Positions 1 through 11,016 of a stretch of DNA of 64,000 nt are shown in pieces. A program made the translations under genes and the position numbers. This DNA comes from Zychaea mexicana (Eukaryota > Mucoromycota > Mucoromycetes > Mucorales > Lichtheimiaceae). A model generated the notes under the pieces. The model saw only the letters and a list, made by a program, of their open reading frames with translations, was not told where the DNA came from and made no database searches. The stretch spans positions 1-64,000 of the forward strand of contig NW_026516780.1 in NCBI RefSeq assembly GCF_025766255.1, read 5' to 3'. Numbering within the stretch: the stretch's first letter is position 1; each line of letters begins with the position of its first letter.

Positions 1-2340
1 TGCAAGTATGGTTTCGATGGCTCCGGGACAGAATGGAATACACACCAACAAGGATCATGATCGATTGCAGTCCAGTTGAAATTAACAGCATCAGAGAAGT
101 TTATGGTCATCAAGTTCAAGTTCTTCTGTGTCATTGGCACATTAAAAGAGCATGGGAAAAGTACATCACGTCCAAGGTAATACCTTTTAGTTAGCCACAT
201 TATCATATATTCAATATGAACATTTTTTTAAATATTGGGCTATAGATCAAAACTACTCTGTCAACAGCCGATATGAAGAAAAAAAGAGATGAAGCTCGTT
301 CTGCCCTTGGTGCTTTGATGAATTGCAAAACTGTCGTTGAATTTGTGCATGCATGAGATTAATTTGGTAAAAAATGGCGAGATACATATGAGCATTTTAA
401 ACTTTATGGCTATGTGTTGGACTATTGGTATCCTAAGCATCATCTTTGGTGCAAGGCTTGGAGAGAGGTACATTTTGGGCTCGTTTTAGCTTTATTTTGC
501 GCTTCAATATTATTTAAGGTTGTATGTTAGAATGCGTCCTTTCATACAAATAATCTGATCGAAAGCTGGCATTCCAAACTTAAACGCAAATATCTTCCAT
601 ACAGTCGCAATCATCGTGCTGATCGTATGATCTATGTGTTGACGCAGTTAGTCGAAAATGATTACCGTGCTCAAGTACTGCGTGTTTTTGCTGGTGTTGA
701 AGAAACAACAGCGACTAGAGAAGCTCAACAAAGGAAAAAAGAAGCTTGCAAAAAATCACCAGATGAAGCTGACCGTATGATAACTATCTATGATGATCGT
801 GTATGTATCATTTCTGTATGTGTGCGTTTACTTTTACAATTGCTGATTGTACTATGGCAATAGGTTACCTGTCAATCTTTTACTAGTTCTGCTTTGTATA
901 CTTTAAAATTTGAAGAAACCGATAGCAATGGCGTTATTGGTTCTTGTAGTTGTGAGGACTTTAAAAAGCGTAACCAGCCATGCAAGCATATATATCTTAT
1001 CGCATATCACACCACCATTCCAGTAATCATAATTTAAAGTTTGAGAATTAGTACGCGGGCTGAAAAATCGAGACCAATCGGACTGAAAAATTTCCGGCAT
1101 TTTAGTAGTATTCAGCCCGCTTTGTTAATGTGAAGGGCTCGAGCACTACACGGGCTGAATAGTTTGGTACTCTACTCACATCCATTTCTGTGACATATTC
1201 CATATTTAATAGTAGAATATGTAGCACCTATTCACGCTTACTCAAAGTGTGTGTCCTATGTCCAGCAACTCTGATTTGATAGTACATCTCTTATTATCCA
1301 ATAATTCTCAATGGAATGCACAGCCAGAACGCTCAATAATATATGTTACGCTAGATAAATAATGTATGTTTAGAGATAAATCTGATAGCTCGTAAAGTAC
1401 TGGCATCGGGTAACACCACAGTAGGTTCAAATCAATGGATGTAATCATACACCAGCACCTAACGTCTCCTTCATTACTGTTCTTTCGCATGTCCCTTTTC
1501 AATTAAGTCTTGATAGACCGCTAAACGCTCATTACATATTGGCATTTTTCTTTTCTCTGATGAACTTGATCACTGTTGATACGATCAAATTGCTCCAGTT
1601 AGAAGTGCAGTGGCTAAGTATATACTGGATGCATTCACTGCCAAGTGTCACATTCAGCTGGTCATCGCAATGCTTCTTTATTAAAAGATTGCTCTCATTA
1701 CTAAAATTACATTGGCCAAGTAGAATTACTGTTGGCCATCCACTACTTTTTTTTATAAGCTTGCTCTCATTGCTATTACGGTGGCCCAGACCAGAATCGC
1801 CTTGGCCACATAAATTTGTCCTTTGCATGACTGTAAGCTATAAGTTTATTTTCATTGAGATATATATCTGTATCACATATCAAGGTGGGGTAGCTTGAAG
1901 ACAATACATCATATATAAGATCCTTCAGCCCGCGTATAAGTGCTCGAGCCCTTCACATTAACAAAGCGGGCTGAATACTACTAAAATGCCGGAAATTTTT
2001 CAGTCCGATTGGTCTCGATTTTTCAGCCCGCGTACATAAATCTCTAAAGTTTTCCTCGCCATTCAACAACAACAACAGCATCATCATCATAAATACCAGC
2101 ATCGTCATTACCAGCATCACCATTATCATCTACGTTGTCAACAACATTAACAGCATCAGTACAACTACCACCACCATCCTTACAGCAGCAGCAGCAGCGT
2201 AGAAACGATCTGCTCGCTGAATATGAACGCTCGAAAAATCAACTTGATAATTTATTTGCAAAAAACAAATACAACACAAATAGAGAATATGCTTGTTCTA
2301 CAAAAAAGGCTATGCACAGACATAGAAAAAAACATTAGTC
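1..2340 (+). pseudogene. Decayed MULE (Mutator-like) transposase, 5' end outside the window
   Basis: This is the 3' half of a Mutator-like DDE transposase. Near base 90 the translation gives IMIDCSPVEIN, the second catalytic Asp region, then CHWHIKRAWEK, the Cys-His-Trp-His segment typical of the fold. After an intron (about 178-245) coding resumes but hits stops at 354-356 and 360-362. Further on are NNLIESWHSKLKRKYLP (about 545) and, at about 865-1010, a SWIM zinc finger, CSCEDFKKRNQPCKH. The reading is then cut by a 985-bp TIR element at 1051. A His/Gln-rich low-complexity stretch and a coiled-coil-like tail follow at 2041-2340, matching the layout of the second MULE at 14.4-17.1 kb, where an S/Q-rich linker also follows the SWIM motif. 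Family assignment is firm. That the tail after 2035 belongs to the same gene is inference. Dead copy. Confidence 0.8.
1051..2035. mobile_element. 985-bp nonautonomous TIR element inserted in the MULE relic
   Basis: Two inverted arms of about 105-110 bp (1051-1157 and 1926-2035) match almost base for base; the only differences I see are near the inner ends. The outermost bases are GTACGCGGGCTGAA and its reverse complement. Each arm also holds an internal inverted CAGCCCGC, so an arm can fold on itself. The ~770-bp interior has no credible transposase, and the overlapping ORFs of 98 and 119 aa in opposite strands look like shadows. No clear target-site duplication is visible beyond the palindromic GTAC at the tips. 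Long near-identical arms suggest a fairly recent foldback-like or MULE-type nonautonomous element. Confidence 0.8.
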
Positions 2341-2344
2341 GAAT

Positions 2345-2761
2345 AAAGATTATAACAAATATTTAGCAGAGATACTTATCACATGTATTCTGTTTGGTTG
2401 GACTTCGCATATTTTTTTTTGGATACAGTTGTGCAGTTGTTGGACTTGCAATATGGGACTTGGAATTTCTCCATGCTTGTGACTGACTATCCTCTGACGT
2501 AATTTTTCTTGATGAATAGAGCGACTCGCCCAAAAACTGGAAGTGCACATAATGTCGACAAGACCATTTGGACGATGGAAGGTGTAGACGAAAGCGAGTT
2601 GGAAGACGTATCACATCGTACGGGTGAACTGGAGAAAACAAGGTTGATTTGCTGCCAAGGTCAATACGTTGTTTGAACGTAAACTCATGGCAAAATTGGA
2701 AGAACGTCGTGATGCTGTCAAGTTCTTGAGCAAGGAAAAGTCTCGCAACCTGCACACATAT
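2345..2761 (+). other. Unassigned coding-like remnant upstream of element copy 1
   Basis: Plus-strand reading frames give pieces such as TIWTMEGVDESELEDVSHR (about 2560) and KLMAKLEERRDAVKFLSKEK (about 2680). They are charged and helix-prone and look like protein, but they sit in different frames with stops between them. I do not recognise the family. The remnant runs directly into the ATG of the C2H2 gene copy at 2764, where the other two copies have the 54-bp promoter-like array instead, so 2761/2762 is a recombination or insertion junction. Confidence 0.35.
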
Positions 2762-2763
2762 CC

Positions 2764-4848
2764 ATGGAAAACGCCAACATGGTTCATGCCTGTCACTCGT
2801 GTCAAAAGGAATTGTCTTCCTGTCGCAGCCTACGCGATCATCTTATAAAAGTCCACAGTATGTTCTTTTGTTTTATTGAGGTTTACTTTAAAAAGAAATA
2901 TGTTGAATTAACCATCTCCTGTAGAGCTCAACTTTGAAATCGAACAAATTTATCAAAAGCGTGGCAAGAACTTGTAAGTAGCTGGTAATGCTGAGAAATT
3001 CCTTTGTACTAACCACGTTTTACAGTGACAATTTCATTTCAAAAAAGTATATTGATACTCACGTAAGTCTTATTTAAAGTGTTTCTCGCACACATACGTT
3101 CTTTTTCGATATTGAACTAACACTACTTCTAGCCAGAACTTGAGTATACTCGCCGCTTTGAGTGTTCCAGTTGTCGGGAACTATTTGGTTGTATCGAAGA
3201 ACTGGGAGAACACTTTTGCAAACATATCCAACCAAAAAATCCCAAGAAAAGACCGGTTAAAGAAGGCACAAGTAGCAACAGCAGTAGCAGCAACAGCAGC
3301 AAAAAAAAGGTAAGCTTGATTGAATCAACACATAGGCTGTTCGTGCTAAAATGTGAATCATAGGTTTCTTTGAACAAGGGCAAAAAGTTGCACACGTTTG
3401 ACTGCCAGTTAATTTCAAAAATAAATATACAAAACGGCCCAAAATTCACATTGGAGGATATGAAAAGACTATCACCAATGTACTCGTTTCGATTCCAAGG
3501 CGCACGTTATCCCGCGAGCGGTGATGTTGATGTAGTCGGCTACTGCCGTTCCACCCATGCAGCCATTCCAACGCCGCCCATGATGTCTCTGGATGCAGCA
3601 GTTATCAAGCCGGACAATCACAAAGCCAAAAACACAAGGTAAACGAAAACAAGCTCATTTATCGCCATCTTTTTTTTTTTTTGGGGGGGGGGGGTTTCTT
3701 GACAGATTTTACAACTATTGCCATGTTTTATATATAGTGGCGGCATGCAAATCAGAGTGCTCGGTGTACCTCAACAGGGCGCAAAATCACGTGTCGAGAC
3801 ACAAATCAAGCTATGCATCCAGCTTGTAACCGATGACGGCGATAAGGCACAATGGTGGTCACACCTTAAACTTCCCGAGCACAAGGTCGCGAAGGATAAA
3901 CTCAAGCGCCAGATCATGCTGTCAACCGCTCCCAATGGCACCTGGATCGCCAACGTCGCCGGCCTTGATAGCAACAACATGCCGATGAGTCCAGAGAAGA
4001 TACTCTTTTTGAGTGCTCGTGTGATCTGCGCTAGTGATACATCCAGGAAAATCGTTACTTGTTTGGGATGCATTCACCGAGAGGTAAGAGCTCTTGATAG
4101 CCGTTTAAAAGGGGGACTATGACCCGATTAACTTGCCAATAACCAACAAGAACAGCGCCTTCTAACGTCTTTGAATCTACACCTTGAATCTTTACGCATC
4201 CTCCGCCTGGCCCTTAATTGCAAAGATGTCGATGAACTAGAGGATTTTCATTTTCATTTTGGGAAAGTGCCCGTTACTGCAAGTAAGGAAGAAAGAGGTT
4301 TATTCCTCTGTATCCGTCACACACTGCAAGACTTTGTATCCAAGTGCAGACGTAAGGCGGCTACTGTCCCTACCAACCACGAACGCACCTTTTTTTTCGA
4401 CCGAGTCATGCCTATCATCAATTATTTTGCAGACAACAGCGGTGCTGTTTATTTCGAATGGTGAGAATAATCACGTAGCATATTGAATATGAAGAATCAT
4501 AATTAACTACTCTTACTTAGGGGTGAAAAAAAAATTATTAGTCGCCAAGCTGTAACGCTATCTGTGGCTCTATCACAAACCTCAAGTCCCAATTACGCTG
4601 ATGGTATTGGATACTCGACGACTGTTGATGTCTTGGATGAGGAACGCATAATGATCGAGTGTTCATCTGGTGGCCGAGAAGAAAATATCCAGCATACCTA
4701 CGGCGATAGCTTGAAGCTCGTCGAATCTCTTACCAGTATGCTGGTTCTAAAAGCATACAGACGATGTAATGCAAATTTCGAGACATTTATCAAGTTCAAG
4801 ACCGTTGGCATCCAGTGTGTCAAAAGAACGTTGACGCTGTTCATTTGG
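2764..4848 (+). pseudogene. C2H2 element gene, copy 1: truncated and interrupted
   Basis: This copy matches the intact genes at 17760-19589 and 26757-28586 from just before the start codon (2762). Exons 1-4 and their introns are retained, with CHSCQKELSSCRSLRDH in exon 1 and CSSCRELFGCIEELGEHFCKH in exon 4. Exon 5 is split at 3537 by 595 bp of foreign sequence and resumes at 4133. Exon 6 ends abruptly at about 4848, where the sequence switches to an acyl-CoA ligase gene. Exon 7 and the whole rest of the 9-kb unit are missing. The 54-bp TATA-hairpin array that precedes the other copies is also absent, so this copy probably lacks its promoter. It is the most diverged of the three. Confidence 0.85.
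3538..4132 (+). pseudogene. Captured Spt23/Mga2-like transcription-factor gene fragment
   Basis: A 595-bp block sits inside exon 5 of the C2H2 gene copy and is absent from the other two copies. It reads as two exons split by a GT-AG intron (about 3640-3738). The second exon encodes MQIRVLGVPQQGAKSRVETQ, then WSHLKLPEHKVAK and a closing CLGCIHRE, ending at a GTAAGA donor (4084). The pattern (KSRVETQIK, then HLKLP, then C-x-x-C-x-x-RE) is that of the N-terminal domain of Spt23/Mga2-family membrane-bound activators. Because an intron is present, the fragment came from genomic DNA and not from a cDNA. The family call rests on recall of motifs; the insertion itself is directly seen. Confidence 0.65.
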
Positions 4849-7028
4849 AACTTTGGTTGCTGGTACGTACTATGAAGTACATTTTTAGAGTATCATAGAA
4901 ATCATGTTATATTGTTTCCCCTGAATTGCAGGTGGAACTGTGAGTCCTGCGAATCCATCATATACCAAGGACGAACTGGCGCATCAGCTCCGTGAAACGA
5001 AAGCCAAGGTTCTTGTGGCTCACTCGTCCAACGTGGACACGGCTTTTGAAGCGGCCGACATTGTCGGCTTGGCCCGGTCAAGCATTTTTGTATTTGGAAA
5101 GGGGATAGTCAAGGGTGTGCGGCCATACGTTAAGATATTGCTTGGTGGCCGTCTTGCCAGAACGGTCGAATTCAAGTTCGAGAAAAGCTTGCGTTCCTTT
5201 GCTTTTCCTCAGGAACAACAGGTACACATTGCTGCACGGCTAATTATTACTAAGAGATATAAAACTAGCGTTTAAGCAAGTACAAAACAAATAACTAATA
5301 ATTCCACAAACGCTTTTTTTGTAAATCTCGTAGGCAAAAGTAAAGGTGTTATGACGACGTACGTAATAACAGACGGACAAAGGAAGGCAAACCCGTACTC
5401 TGTGGATATCTCAGAATACTGCAATACGAAATAATATCACGGCAATATGGTCTCCAACATCTGAAAGCGAAGCAGCACGTATTTTGGCAGTACTCCCCTT
5501 TTTCCACATTTATGGCTTGATGGTGGTTTTGCATGCACCCTTCTATATGCAGCGCCCTGTGTACATTCTGCCGCGTTTCGACCTGGAGCAATTCTGTACC
5601 ACGGTCCAAAAGTACAAGATCTCCTTCGGATGTGTTGTGCCACCAATTTTGCTTTTATTAGCAAAATCGCCTGCTATTGACAAATATGACCTGTCGTCGC
5701 TAAAGGTGGTTGTGTCTGGCGCAGCTCCTTTGGACGCAGCTTTGGCAGACGAGGTACAAAAGCGGTTGAATTTGAAGGTGAAGCAAGCGTAAGGATCCAA
5801 TATCTAGAGGGTTACAGGGATCTTGTGAGGGTAATGTTCGTAAAAGTGTAGAGCTTCTTTAAACAAAATGTATTTTTTAGGTATGGCCTCACCGAGACAA
5901 CTCCAGTCGTTTGTATCCAGCCTAATAATAACATCGTTCCAGGTATGATATGAAAATTTCTTATACACAAATTTGAGAGAAAAGGAACGGTAGTATTAGA
6001 CTTGATGGTTAATAATTCATCTTTGTGAATAAGGCTCATCGGGTGTACCTGACATGTTTGCCAAGGTCGTGGATGCCGAAAATGGAAAAGGTTAGCTATA
6101 AACGCGAAATCTTTTAACTCATAGGCGGGGAGGAACTGGAAAATAGGTAAAATAATCGTGGTGCTGACTACTGGGCGGTTGCTACTGCTCATGCTAGAAA
6201 TGGGGGTCGGTGAACGTGGCGAGTTGTGGCTGAAAGGACCGAATATCATGAAGGTTTGTTGTTATGCCTATCTGTGCTTCATATTTTTTAGTTACTGATG
6301 AATAACGATTCTCGATAAATTAATTAACAGGGCTACCTTAACCGTCCGAAAGAAACTGCCAATTGTATTGACTCTGAAGGCTACTTCCACACTGGGGATG
6401 TCGCTATAATCGATTCAGCCGGTCATATTTATATCGTTGATCGTATAAAGGAGCTAATCAAATATAAAGGTTTTCAGGTATGTACTTACTGAGTTTTAGT
6501 CAGTACAGTGACACGGCGTGTGCTGAGGAAAGAGGCTTTTTCAATAACAATCATGAACATATGTCTTATTTTTTTTGCTTGTAAAATATTGTGTAGGTTG
6601 CACCTGCTGAATTGGAAGGCATACTGGTAAGTAGGTTATCATTCACAAAACCAAAGGGATGAAAAATTGTTTTTTTTTCTCACTACATACTCTCGATGTG
6701 CAAGCTAACCTAAAGATCATGTATCTATATAATAGCTTAAGTACGCAGACGTTGCTGATTGTGCCGTCATTGGCGTATACGATCATGAACAAGTCACTGA
6801 AATACCACGTGCCTATATCGTTCTCAGACCAGGTGTACAGCAGGGCGAAAAGGTCGCGGAGGATCTTAAAAAGTTTGTGGCAGACAAGGTGATTCTAGCT
6901 ACAAGCAAATCCAATCCGTGATTTTCCGTGATCAAATCCCCAAGAGTGCTACTGTAAAAATTCTGCGAAATGTTCTGAGAAATGAGGTCAAGGCCGAAGA
7001 GGACGCGAAGCGAGCATCCAAGTTATGA
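4849..7028 (+). pseudogene. 4-coumarate-CoA-ligase-like acyl-CoA ligase, headless and broken
   Basis: The frame begins mid-protein with WGTLVAGGTVSPANPSYTKD, joined directly to the zinc-finger element at 4848. Later pieces separated by introns are VLPFFHIYGLMVVLH (5490), VVVSGAAPLDAALADEVQ, YGLTETTPVV (5880), GERGELWLKGP (6213), [18 protein letters not shown] (6380), [13 protein letters not shown] and VAPAELEGIL. These are the ordered motifs of adenylate-forming 4CL-type ligases. The N-terminal quarter and the SSGTTG half of the ATP-binding loop are missing; only GKSKGVMTT remains (5333). A frameshift near 6892 separates the tail QIPKSATVKILRNVL. The protein would end in SKL, a peroxisomal PTS1 signal. 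No working enzyme is expected. Confidence 0.85.
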
Positions 7029-8026
7029 TAGAAAGACACAAGCAAAGCATATATGATATATTATAGATAATGCAGTAATTGTCTAGAATCTTTACGCAGA
7101 TCACAACATCTGCATATGAATAGACCTATCCATCATGAGGCAAAGATTTAGTCAGTAGGAAACTTGATCAAAAATACACATCTCATTTGGATTATAACAA
7201 AGTAAAAGGATGACAAAAACCAATACTTTTCGGTTACACCTTAGGTAGAAGAGTTATAGCATCATTGAGGAGAATCCGTCGTTTAGCTCTTTTCTATTTT
7301 GGGGTGCGAACCTTGATATTACTTCTCGGTTATACTAGTCAGAACTTGATAGTCATAATTTTGCTCTTTTGCGACCGTTGAATGATACCGAAAGTTCACC
7401 AATATGTGTTTTCCGCGGCCACGACCACTAGTTACTGTCAGCATCCCCGCAACAGCAGCAGGAACCGAGGCTCGGCGTCATTATCGTTGCAATCAACATA
7501 ACATGTAGCAGACAAATATGGAGGCCAGCATTGTAGCAACTGTTGTTCCTATTCTACAAAAACCTTCATTTCGCACTCGCAGATGACGCATGTAGTGTTA
7601 GGTTACACCATTGCTCCGGATCAAAAACACAACCACGCCTATTACGCCTGTTCCCTGCTGCATAAAACCCAGTTACGAGAAGTGGCGTGTGAGTCCTACA
7701 AAATAAGGGTGGGTTAATGAACACAAAAGAACAAGTTTTGCAAATTACACTCATCCTCATCCGTTAATACCCCACTGTGTATGATTTTTCAGGCACATAA
7801 TTATTGTTGTTACGGTGTGTGGGAGCAATGGGTTTCGATGCGTATCCATGTATAAGAAGAAATAAGTTGTGAGAGAGAGAAAGAAATATGTGGTTGATTT
7901 ACTATAAAATTGAAAAGAAAAGTATAATGAGTTAAACTATATGTGGCAAAAGAAAAAGACTTATACAAAGACCAAATAATCAATAACAACATCGACTTAC
8001 CAGCTTCTCTTCCTTAAGGCCATCTC
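7029..8026. other. Intergenic, no gene supported
   Basis: About 1 kb of AT-rich sequence between the ligase pseudogene and the next transposase relic. The only ORFs are 60-64 aa on the minus strand, without recognisable motifs. I see no RNA gene or repeat here. Confidence 0.5.
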
Positions 8027-10139
8027 TCAAGAAGGTGAAGTAGGGGTGACACCATCCTCACGGAAGTTCAACAAGGCAACCATGCCTTCGGGATCCATGG
8101 ACTCGGATGACCAAAAGTTTTGCTTGATGTGCATATTGAGTCCGACTTCATCAACAAATACGCACTTGTAGTAGTTGATACCGCTGGATTCGAATGCTTT
8201 GGGCCAGTTGATCCTGGCGCCGATCGTTTCGTCAGAGTTTCGATACTGGAAAATATGCTCCAGTTCTTCATTGTAAGCCAACATTTCTCGGCGAGGCTCT
8301 CGAAATTCATGGCGTCAGACTTGGTATCATAGTATCATTGAAGGAACTGGGAATGTTCGGCGGTCAGGGTAGAAGGACAACCAGGGGACTTGCCCATGGT
8401 ACTCGGATTTACGCTTCACCGTTGACAAAGCGTTCCAGTAACGTTGGGAAGCTTGTTCAGGGATCAGTAGGTCGCATTTAGCTTCTGCTGCATTCAATGT
8501 GACGTTTTGGATTCTGTCAATCAGTTGGATAATTTTTACTTCTCGGTACACTAAATGTGCCCATAGAGCAATTAGCAATTTTATGTTGGATAGCAAAAGA
8601 TCGGAAAAGTGTTTTATTACGACGGATACAGTGAACGGATATCAAAAGCTATTGAAGGGTATGACAACATTGGATAACATACTTTTTCGAACAATGGTTT
8701 CTTGCTGAGGACTTTTGCGAGGCCTTCCCCTGCCCTTTTCCACTGGTACTGTCGCATTTTAAGTGGCCACGGTCGCAGTACAGTGCCCGCTCGCTATAAC
8801 GATACACCCTGTGGACCGAAAAACCGATCGTTACATCGAATTATCGTTATATCGAATTAGCTCTCAGAGTAGATGAGCTCGGAATAACATTTATCCATAG
8901 TCTACTTAGATATCCTCTGCAAAAGAAGAAGGAAAAGAATGTGCTGGAAACATAATTCAGCTAGCATCCATCATTAGCTTAGCAATAATCAATGAAAAGA
9001 GAGGAAAACATCACTTCTTTATCCCCAAAACGTCCTCTCACTTACCACTGCTGACAGAATCGCAACTGCCTCCTCTCGCATTATCAGTGAATTGAAGGAG
9101 AGTTGGGTACATTATTTATTTTTTTTATCAAATACTAAAGTTATGCTGGCTAATTGTTCCTGATATGTAAAGGTAGTTGAAGATCCTGAAGAAGACAAGT
9201 AGTAGAGAAAACAACATGAAGAACAAGAGCAACAACATTCTTTGTTCTCCATAAGAGAGCATATATAAGTGTCATATGGTCGAATTCCTAAAAGATATGG
9301 TAGTAGCTGATTATGAAAGTGACGCTGGAATTATCTCTCATCTAAGAAAAAAGTTGAAAACGCTGGGTGCTGAAGAGCTAAAACAGCTAAACAAGCAGAT
9401 ATTCTATCTTAATATGAAAAATAGAGTGCATTATTTACCGCTCGATAAACCGATATTCTCGAAAATTGTATCGTTCATCGTTATATAAAAATACCGATAT
9501 TTTACTAAGTAATCGGCCTTGCACCTGAGAATCCTATCGTTATATCGAATTATCGTTATATCGAATATCGTTATAGCGAGCAGGCACTGTAGTCGAGGTC
9601 GAGGTGGAGGTTGGAGGATCGGTTACCTAGGGTGTGGAAGCAGCCTGATACATATTATGAACTAGCAATTAGTAAAAAGTCTGGAATACAAGTCAAATAT
9701 TATAAATTACCCTTGGTGTAATTTTTATTTTGGCCATTTGACACAAGTGATTGCACGTCAACTGTAAATCCACTACATTTGTGGGATACAATTTATACAT
9801 ATCACCGACTTCTACAGTATAGTATCCCATCTTCACACATAGCAACGTCGGTATCGTACATAATCAAACATCATTGTTTAATTGAACCAGCAACCAGCAA
9901 AAAAAGATTTACTAAAAATAAAAAAAGCTATCGCCTTAAAGCAACTTTCAGAACATCACTGTGCACTCTAGTGATCCTGCTTGGCTGAGGAGGGGCACGA
10001 GATCGTCTGGGTCTCGGAGGTGGTGCTGGCATCCCGGTCGGTAGGTGCGCATTAATTTTCGAGGCCGTTGCCTCGGGCATATCCACGGTTCGGCCAGCAT
10101 CCTCGACAGTACGCCCTTCAAAGAAGTACACCTTAACAC
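8027..10139 (-). pseudogene. Decayed IS630/Tc1-mariner-type (DDE_3-like) transposase
   Basis: Read on the minus strand, the first part (10139-9930) gives KVYFFEGRTVEDAGRTVDMP, resembling an N-terminal helix-turn-helix region, followed by a proline/arginine-rich stretch. After an inserted element (8781-9589) come GRGRPRKSPQQE (AT-hook-like, about 8740), IPEQASQRYWNALSTV (8460) and finally MLAYNEELEHIF with YYKCVFVDEVGLNMHIK (about 8150). The last resembles the V-D-E-x-G-x-N segment of IS630/Tc1-type DDE transposases. Frames change several times and stops are frequent, so this is a relic. The link between the N-terminal part and the DDE part is inferred from order and strand. Confidence 0.55.
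8781..9589. mobile_element. TA-flanked CAGTG-type element (809 bp) nested in the transposase relic
   Basis: The termini are CAGTGCCCGCTCGCTATAAC at 8781 and its inverted counterpart ending at 9589, with one mismatch in about 24 bp. A TA dinucleotide lies outside each end (8779-8780 and 9590-9591), the target duplication of Tc1/mariner/pogo-type elements. Just inside both ends the motif ATCGTTATATCGAATTA is repeated in inverted orientation. A 70-aa ORF at 9276-9488 has no recognised domain. The element is nonautonomous and is nested in the minus-strand transposase relic. Confidence 0.8.
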
Positions 10140-10690
10140 CGTAACGATTTCCTCAACGATATATCGACGGCTTGTCCTTGTTTATTGCTGTTGCTTTTAA
10201 GGTCCCCGTTCCCGTTCTGGTTCCGGTTGCAGTTCCCTTTGTTGTTGTTGTTGTGGAGGTGAATATGGTGGTGGAGGGGAGGGGGCATATGGAAGACCAT
10301 CGTCAAAATAATCCGTGGTTCCTGGTGCGTCTCCTCAATTTGTTACTAGCGACTGAAATACGGCCACAGCCTTTTAAATATATTTTCGTAGACATATGAT
10401 TTGAGTAAGATCGATCGAATAGGCAATAAAGGTCTCATGTAATAGTTGATGATCCGTCACGTTGTACAGAGCCGCTGCATAAGGAAAGCACATTATAGTA
10501 AAAGTCTACAGTCAAGGACCATAAGCTAGAGTCGCACAGGACAGCTGCAAAGTAAAAGTCCACAGTGGAGGTCTATAACCTACGATCATATTGACCAGTC
10601 ACTTATGGAGAATACTCAACCCACAGTGGAATAGAGCCAATCCGCAATGGGACTTTTTCGTTTGACCACCAGTGTCAAACACCATGGGAA
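10140..10690. other. Intergenic with a degenerate direct repeat
   Basis: No gene is supported. Around 10498 and 10551 the motif AGTAAAAGTC followed by ACAGT and a diverged ~35-bp segment occurs twice in direct orientation. The plus-strand ORF at 10172-10399 is valine-rich because of GTT/GTC runs and is not convincing. Confidence 0.4.
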
Positions 10691-10985
10691 ATTTTCTGAA
10701 CAATCTGAACAAATATTGTCACACAAATCTCCACATTGGGACATTTTCTGAACAATCTGAACAAAATAATCTGAACAATCTGAACATTTCCTGCAACACA
10801 AGGCTTCTATATTCGTACAGTAGAGGATAAACATCTGAACAACCTGAACAAACTGAACAATCTGAACATTTCCTGCAACACAAGGCTTCTATATTCGTAC
10901 AATAGAGGATAAAACATCTGAACAAACTGAACACTTCCAGTAACACAAGGCTTCCATATTTGTGCAGAAGAGGATAAAACATTTA
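10690..10985. repeat. Minisatellite built on ATCTGAACAA and a ~75-110-bp higher-order unit
   Basis: The decamer-like word TCTGAACAA(T/C) recurs many times. The block TTTCCTGCAACACAAGGCTT followed by CTATATTCGTACA(G/A)TAGAGGATAAA occurs twice nearly exactly (10788 and 10866) and a third time in diverged form (about 10935). The cysteine-rich minus-strand ORFs over this block are translations of the repeat and not genes. Confidence 0.8.
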
Positions 10986-11016
10986 AGAGAAAATATTTAT
11001 TTACAAGAAACCTTTT

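Noticed and set aside
3129..3449. Leucine-rich 106-aa minus-strand ORF repeated at 18125 and 27122
   Set aside because: The leucine run is the reverse of the CAG/AGC-rich S/N linker of the C2H2 gene, whose plus-strand exons are clearly coding.
10616..10982. Cysteine-rich minus-strand ORFs of 72 and 87 aa
   Set aside because: They are translations of the minisatellite; the cysteines come from the TCTGAACAA repeat.
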